Positions 5,956 through 7,956 of a stretch of 7,956 nt of DNA are shown in pieces (position 1 is the stretch's first letter; every line of letters starts with the position of its first letter). Source of the DNA: CAZZCN01 sp964652975 (GTDB lineage: Bacteria; Bacillota; Clostridia; Saccharofermentanales; UBA5734); assembly GCA_964652975.1 (NCBI GenBank), contig CAZZCN010000109.1, positions 1 through 7,956 on the forward strand, written 5' to 3'. Position numbers and translations under genes: made by a program. The notes under the pieces were generated by a model that saw only the letters and a list, made by a program, of their open reading frames with translations, searched no databases and was not told where the DNA came from.

Positions 5956-7224
5956 ATGATGAAATTCAAATGCTTATGTATGTTTATGACTTTTTTACTT
6001 ATGGTAGAACTTACCTCCTGCTCCAATAAAAAACATGTTAGTGAATCAGCAGTGATTGTATTAAATGAATCTGACTATCTGAATGCCGATGTTGTTTCAA
6101 CAGATGAGAATATAATATTTTACAAAAAAACAGCTAAGTTTTCAGAAGAATATATGGGTGTAAAACTAAAGGATATTAGCCATATTCAAAAGCCGGAAAA
6201 CGCATACATCCAAGCTGTAGATAACAACGGGAATATTTATTATTGTGTCGATGGCAATGACAGCGTCGATACCATTGCTGAAATTATGTATTACAATTTG
6301 AAATCTCAAAAACTGACTTCTTTAATCAAACCTGAAAAAATGAATAATTGTACGGTTGTCTCCGTTAACGATAGATATTTAATTTGGGTGGAGGATGAAA
6401 ACGCCAATTGGCAAAAAACAAGCATTCACTTATTTGATTTACAGACAAAAGATGATGTCGAATTTTACAAACACACATTAGATCCCAAAACAAATCTAAC
6501 GTACACTTCCTTTTTCAATAGCCCTGTCATGATTGGGGATAAAGTATATTTTGATGATGTGGTATCCAAAGATACAAATGATATTTACAAAATCCAAGTC
6601 TTTTCATATGATATCAAACAAAAAAAGGTTTCTAAATTATACGATCAGGCAAAAATACCAATGGAATACAAAGGAAAGTTAGCCTGGTTATCCATGTCTG
6701 CAGATAAAAAGAACAGTGTATTTTGCTCGGATGCAGTCAGAGTAACGGGTATCTTAAAATCTGAAACACGCTTGGGAACTGCTTATACTTCTAGTGGCGA
6801 TCTAATTATTACAAACGATTATATGTCAGATGCATTATTCGATGAGATTAAGAACAAATCCAAATCAAGCAAGGATAATTTTGTCAGTTTTGTGGATACA
6901 ACCAATGATCCATCAATATCTTCTTATGGTATAAAATTGGTTACAGGCAAACAAATTCTACCAATTCTGGTCGTGGAAAATGGATTTGCAACTAATGTTG
7001 TTACCAACGGTAATATAATTGGCTGGTATGGATCTTCTATAGGTGCTCCGATGTTTTATGATCGCACAAAAGATAAAATTATCAGTATTGACAACTTAAA
7101 AATCAATAAATTTTCAGGTTATGGTATAACACTTAGCAAAAATTATGCAATAATAAGTTATTCTGAGGATACCGAGGATGCTACTGAACAAATACTGTTA
7201 TGGACGTTAAACGAAACCGAATAA
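5956..7224 (+). CDS. Lipoprotein with beta-propeller-like repeats, function unknown
   Basis: 422 aa. Signal peptide with lipobox L-T-S-C, modified cysteine C22, after two start-region methionines (ATG ATG; either could be used). GAAGGGAAG lies 6 nt before the first ATG. The mature part has recurring strand blocks with aromatic pairs and Lys-rich turns, for example GNIYYCVDG, IMYYNLKSQKLTSLI, RYLIWVEDE, HLFDLQTKDDVEFY, DKVYFDDV, FSYDIKQKKVSKLY and IIGWYGSS. This resembles the 'display value, then name of structure, then Lys' pattern of TolB/DUF5050-type beta-propellers. I can count six or seven such blocks but not a confirmed closure. No catalytic motif is visible. It is likely extracellular and membrane-tethered; pairing with the Ig-like lipoprotein suggests a shared surface role. 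Confidence 0.75.
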   Translation: MMKFKCLCMFMTFLLMVELTSCSNKKHVSESAVIVLNESDYLNADVVSTDENIIFYKKTAKFSEEYMGVKLKDISHIQKPENAYIQAVDNNGNIYYCVDGNDSVDTIAEIMYYNLKSQKLTSLIKPEKMNNCTVVSVNDRYLIWVEDENANWQKTSIHLFDLQTKDDVEFYKHTLDPKTNLTYTSFFNSPVMIGDKVYFDDVVSKDTNDIYKIQVFSYDIKQKKVSKLYDQAKIPMEYKGKLAWLSMSADKKNSVFCSDAVRVTGILKSETRLGTAYTSSGDLIITNDYMSDALFDEIKNKSKSSKDNFVSFVDTTNDPSISSYGIKLVTGKQILPILVVENGFATNVVTNGNIIGWYGSSIGAPMFYDRTKDKIISIDNLKINKFSGYGITLSKNYAIISYSEDTEDATEQILLWTLNETE

Positions 7225-7535
7225 AATTTAATTGTAACAGAGTAATAGCAACCGTAGATTGGTGCAAAGGACCCGGATTCGGAAAGTAAATAGTTGCTAC
7301 GGTGTCGCAACTATTGAGTTGATCTCCTTTTAAAGAAATGCTGCTGTTAAATCAGATGAATGATAACACTTTTAAATAGTATAGTAAACGTTGACTGAAA
7401 GCTGAAAGGTTAGGTTTATCCGCTAATGTATATATTTGGCTGATTTCTTATGTATTTTTAAAGATAAAAAGTAAACTGAAAACTACAAAAAAATAGCTTT
7501 GATTGCAATTAATCAGCAAACTATTATCATTACCA
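7225..7535. other. Gene-free stretch with alternative hairpins
   Basis: No supported gene in 311 bp. At the left, AATAGTTGC (7289-7297) and GCAACTATT (7307-7315) form a perfect 9-bp stem with a 9-nt loop but no T-tract. The same GTTGCTA (7293-7299) could instead pair with TAGCAAC (7246-7252), and CTACGGT (7297-7303) with ACCGTAG (7251-7257). From about 7330 to 7535 the sequence is AT-rich without recognisable structure. Confidence 0.55.
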
Positions 7536-7736
7536 TCAACCCCACTCCACCGTCCTGTCATCCTTAAATGTAAAACTATACCTGCCGCCGGAATACACGG
7601 TGACGTTATCCACGGCTATATGAGAGAAATCCTCGTCAAACTCTGTGACCAAATTGTCCTGCATTGACAGTGCTTTCAGGAATTTGCGGATATTTCCATC
7701 AATGGTATAGATGTTCTCCTTTTCAAGAAAAATCAC
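7536..7736 (-). pseudogene. C-terminal remnant of a serine site-specific recombinase
   Basis: A 66-codon frame, GTG start at 7734-7736. The block KFLKALSMQDNLVTEFDEDF, then VDNVTVYSGGRYSFTFKDD and a last Trp-Gly, matches the extreme C-terminus of large serine recombinases common in clostridial mobile elements, where one sees 'TEFDE.L...VD.VTVY' and 'FTFKDGTE'. The family is normally 450-600 residues, with catalytic serine and DNA-binding domains at the N-terminus; all of that is missing. An in-frame TAG lies four codons upstream of the GTG, and the GGGGGG before it gives no spaced ribosome binding site. An AAGGAG at 7716-7721 is inside the frame. It is best read as a remnant rather than a small gene. 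Confidence 0.7.
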
Positions 7737-7860
7737 CCCCCTTTTCTAGAACTTTAAAAAATAAAATGAAATTATAGTGTATATCTAATTGCGATTGGGA
7801 TAAATATTTGTCATAATGTCTTTATTTTTTACTGTTTTATTCTGGCGACACAAACCGACA

Positions 7861-7896
7861 GATGTCGGAAAGGATGTCGGAAAGGGTGTCGGAAAG
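7861..7896. repeat. 12-bp tandem repeat, three units
   Basis: GATGTCGGAAAG occurs twice and then once as GGTGTCGGAAAG, without gaps. Rightward it can be read as repeated M/V-S-E-R or D/G-V-G-K, leftward as L-S-D-I/T, but none of these frames is a supported gene. The remainder of 7737-7956 is AT-rich to the left and ends in C-rich AGTTACCC repeats (7926-7933 and 7939-7946), with no gene seen. Confidence 0.8.
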
Positions 7897-7956
7897 GCTG
7901 GACCGCATAATTATTCTACCACTCAAGTTACCCACCCCTAGTTACCCCCCCCAGCT

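Noticed and set aside
7200..7289. A 29-codon rightward frame (MDVKRNRIKF...WCKGPGFGK), basic with two Cys, like a small peptide or bacteriocin
   Set aside because: It overlaps the end of the lipoprotein gene, has no ribosome binding site and resembles no peptide family I recognise.
7150..7320. A leftward frame of about 50 codons across the lipoprotein end, preceded by AAGGAG
   Set aside because: It lies mostly antisense to the lipoprotein gene and the ribosome binding site is 13 nt from a TTG, so it is treated as a shadow.

Overview
The window looks like accessory DNA from a low-GC gut-type Clostridia (Firmicutes) genome. Evidence: AT-rich genes, AGGAGG-like ribosome binding sites, TTGACA/TATAAT promoters, lipobox lipoproteins, and protein families (IS1634-type transposase, XRE regulator plus nucleotidyltransferase, serine recombinase) typical of that group. 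The species cannot be named from sequence alone. The first base lies inside an insertion sequence, so the left edge is probably a contig break in a repeat.

Layout. (1) 1-3444: two head-to-tail copies of one insertion sequence, identical over 1676 bp (1-1676 versus 1690-3365), each with an intact leftward DDE transposase. The second copy (1677-3444) is complete, with both inverted repeats, a promoter and an upstream shielding terminator. The first has lost its right 79 bp, including the -35 hexamer, terminator and right inverted repeat, and is fused directly to the left inverted repeat of the second. (2) 3445-3694: intergenic. It holds an 18-bp stretch matching the 3' end of a clostridial tRNA-Cys (probable attachment-site core), a strong rightward terminator and a perfect 11-bp tandem repeat. 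(3) 3695-5038: a leftward two-gene operon with its own consensus promoter. An XRE-type DNA-binding protein overlaps a nucleotidyltransferase of the AbiEii/DUF6036 kind, a toxin-antitoxin-like or defence-like arrangement. (4) 5082-5189: a fragment of a DUF4143-type AAA ATPase, not previously apparent as a gene. (5) 5219-7224: two rightward lipoprotein genes, a small one with an Ig-like (BIG2-like) domain and a larger one with beta-propeller-like repeats. (6) 7225-7535: no gene, but a cluster of mutually exclusive hairpins. (7) 7536-7736: the leftward C-terminal remnant of a serine site-specific recombinase. (8) 7737-7956: non-coding, with a 12-bp sequence repeated three times close to the window end.

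Taken together this is a mobile-element scrap region: a tRNA attachment site, an active-looking IS, a recombinase tail and an ATPase fragment surround a compact toxin-antitoxin-like operon and two secreted, membrane-anchored proteins. The operon is the best candidate for a functional system. Its start was re-placed here: the longer open frame would run through the promoter, whereas an internal ATG has the promoter and ribosome binding site correctly spaced in front of it.
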